Source of the DNA: an uncultured Altererythrobacter sp.
GTDB lineage: Bacteria > Pseudomonadota > Alphaproteobacteria > Sphingomonadales > Sphingomonadaceae
Length of the DNA: 6,487 nucleotides
Assembly (NCBI GenBank): GCA_946885545.1
Contig: CAMPGP010000130.1
Coordinates: 1 to 6,487 of the forward strand
Direction of reading: 5' to 3'
In this document: piece after piece, positions 6,411-6,487 of the stretch
Position numbering within the stretch: the first letter of the stretch is position 1
How the letters are laid out: each line of letters begins with the position of its first letter
Position numbers and translations under genes: made by a program
Notes under the pieces: generated by a model
Database searches by the model: none
Seen by the model: the letters and a program-made list of their open reading frames with translations, nothing else
What the model was told of the DNA's origin: nothing

Positions 6411-6441
6411 AAAAAGGGCGGCGGGATCGCTCCCGCCGCCC
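6411..6441 (-). terminator. Intrinsic terminator between convergent genes, best formed on the minus strand
   Basis: GGGCGGCGGGA (6416-6426) and TCCCGCCGCCC (6431-6441) form a perfect 11-bp stem with a 4-nt loop. Read on the minus strand, the hairpin is followed by five T (complement of AAAAA at 6411-6415), the standard intrinsic form, and starts 24 nt past the stop at 6466. Read on the plus strand, it lies 27 nt after the M48 protease stop and is followed by TTCATCTGTTT, a weaker U-tract, so it may also stop that transcript. Confidence 0.88.
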
Positions 6442-6465
6442 TTCATCTGTTTGAATGCAAACGCC

Positions 6466-6487
6466 TTATTCTTCGACGGTGTTCGAT
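6466..6487 (-). CDS. 3' end of a minus-strand gene entering from the right edge, product unknown
   Basis: The complement of 6466-6468 is TAA. The six codons before it read S-N-T-V-E-E, an acidic C-terminus that could belong to many proteins. The reason to believe it is a gene end is the strong minus-strand intrinsic terminator 24 nt downstream. Too little sequence is present to identify the product. Confidence 0.5.

Overview
The window is about 6.5 kb of GC-rich DNA (roughly two-thirds G+C by eye) with strong third-position G/C bias and almost no non-coding space. Protein sequences and gene order (aroK/aroB divergent from a small-protein/secreted-protein/xerD/accA cluster, then an M48 lipoprotein peptidase) look like an alphaproteobacterium, most likely Sphingomonadales (Sphingomonas/Erythrobacter type). 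That placement is inference from recall of family sequences; no search was run.

Layout. (1) Positions 1-939, minus strand: shikimate-pathway pair aroK (complete) followed by aroB (5' part only, running off the left edge), overlapping by 10 nt. (2) Positions 940-1007: short divergent intergenic region that must hold promoters for both directions. (3) Positions 1008-4803, plus strand: a compact four-gene cluster. It holds a 44-residue single-span membrane protein, a 610-residue secreted protein of unknown function, the tyrosine recombinase XerD, and the acetyl-CoA carboxylase alpha subunit AccA. Junctions are a 4-nt overlap (ATGA), a 1-nt overlap (TGATG) and a 9-nt gap, so one transcript with translational coupling is likely. 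(4) Positions 4804-4909: intergenic region with a hairpin directly after accA, a candidate EcfG-type stress promoter and a strong Shine-Dalgarno. (5) Positions 4910-6388: an M48 zinc metalloprotease lipoprotein with a C-terminal LysM-like domain. (6) Positions 6389-6487: an 11-bp perfect hairpin terminator between convergent genes, and the last codons of a minus-strand gene entering from the right edge.

How the genes relate. Most are housekeeping: aromatic amino-acid precursor synthesis (AroK, AroB), chromosome dimer resolution (XerD), the first committed step of fatty-acid synthesis (AccA), and envelope protein quality control (M48 lipoprotein). The part without a known role is the small membrane protein plus secreted helical protein at the head of the xerD-accA cluster. 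I see no mobile element, CRISPR array, tRNA/rRNA or defence system. The best candidate for something undescribed is that two-gene envelope module; the candidate stress promoter before the protease is the best regulatory lead.
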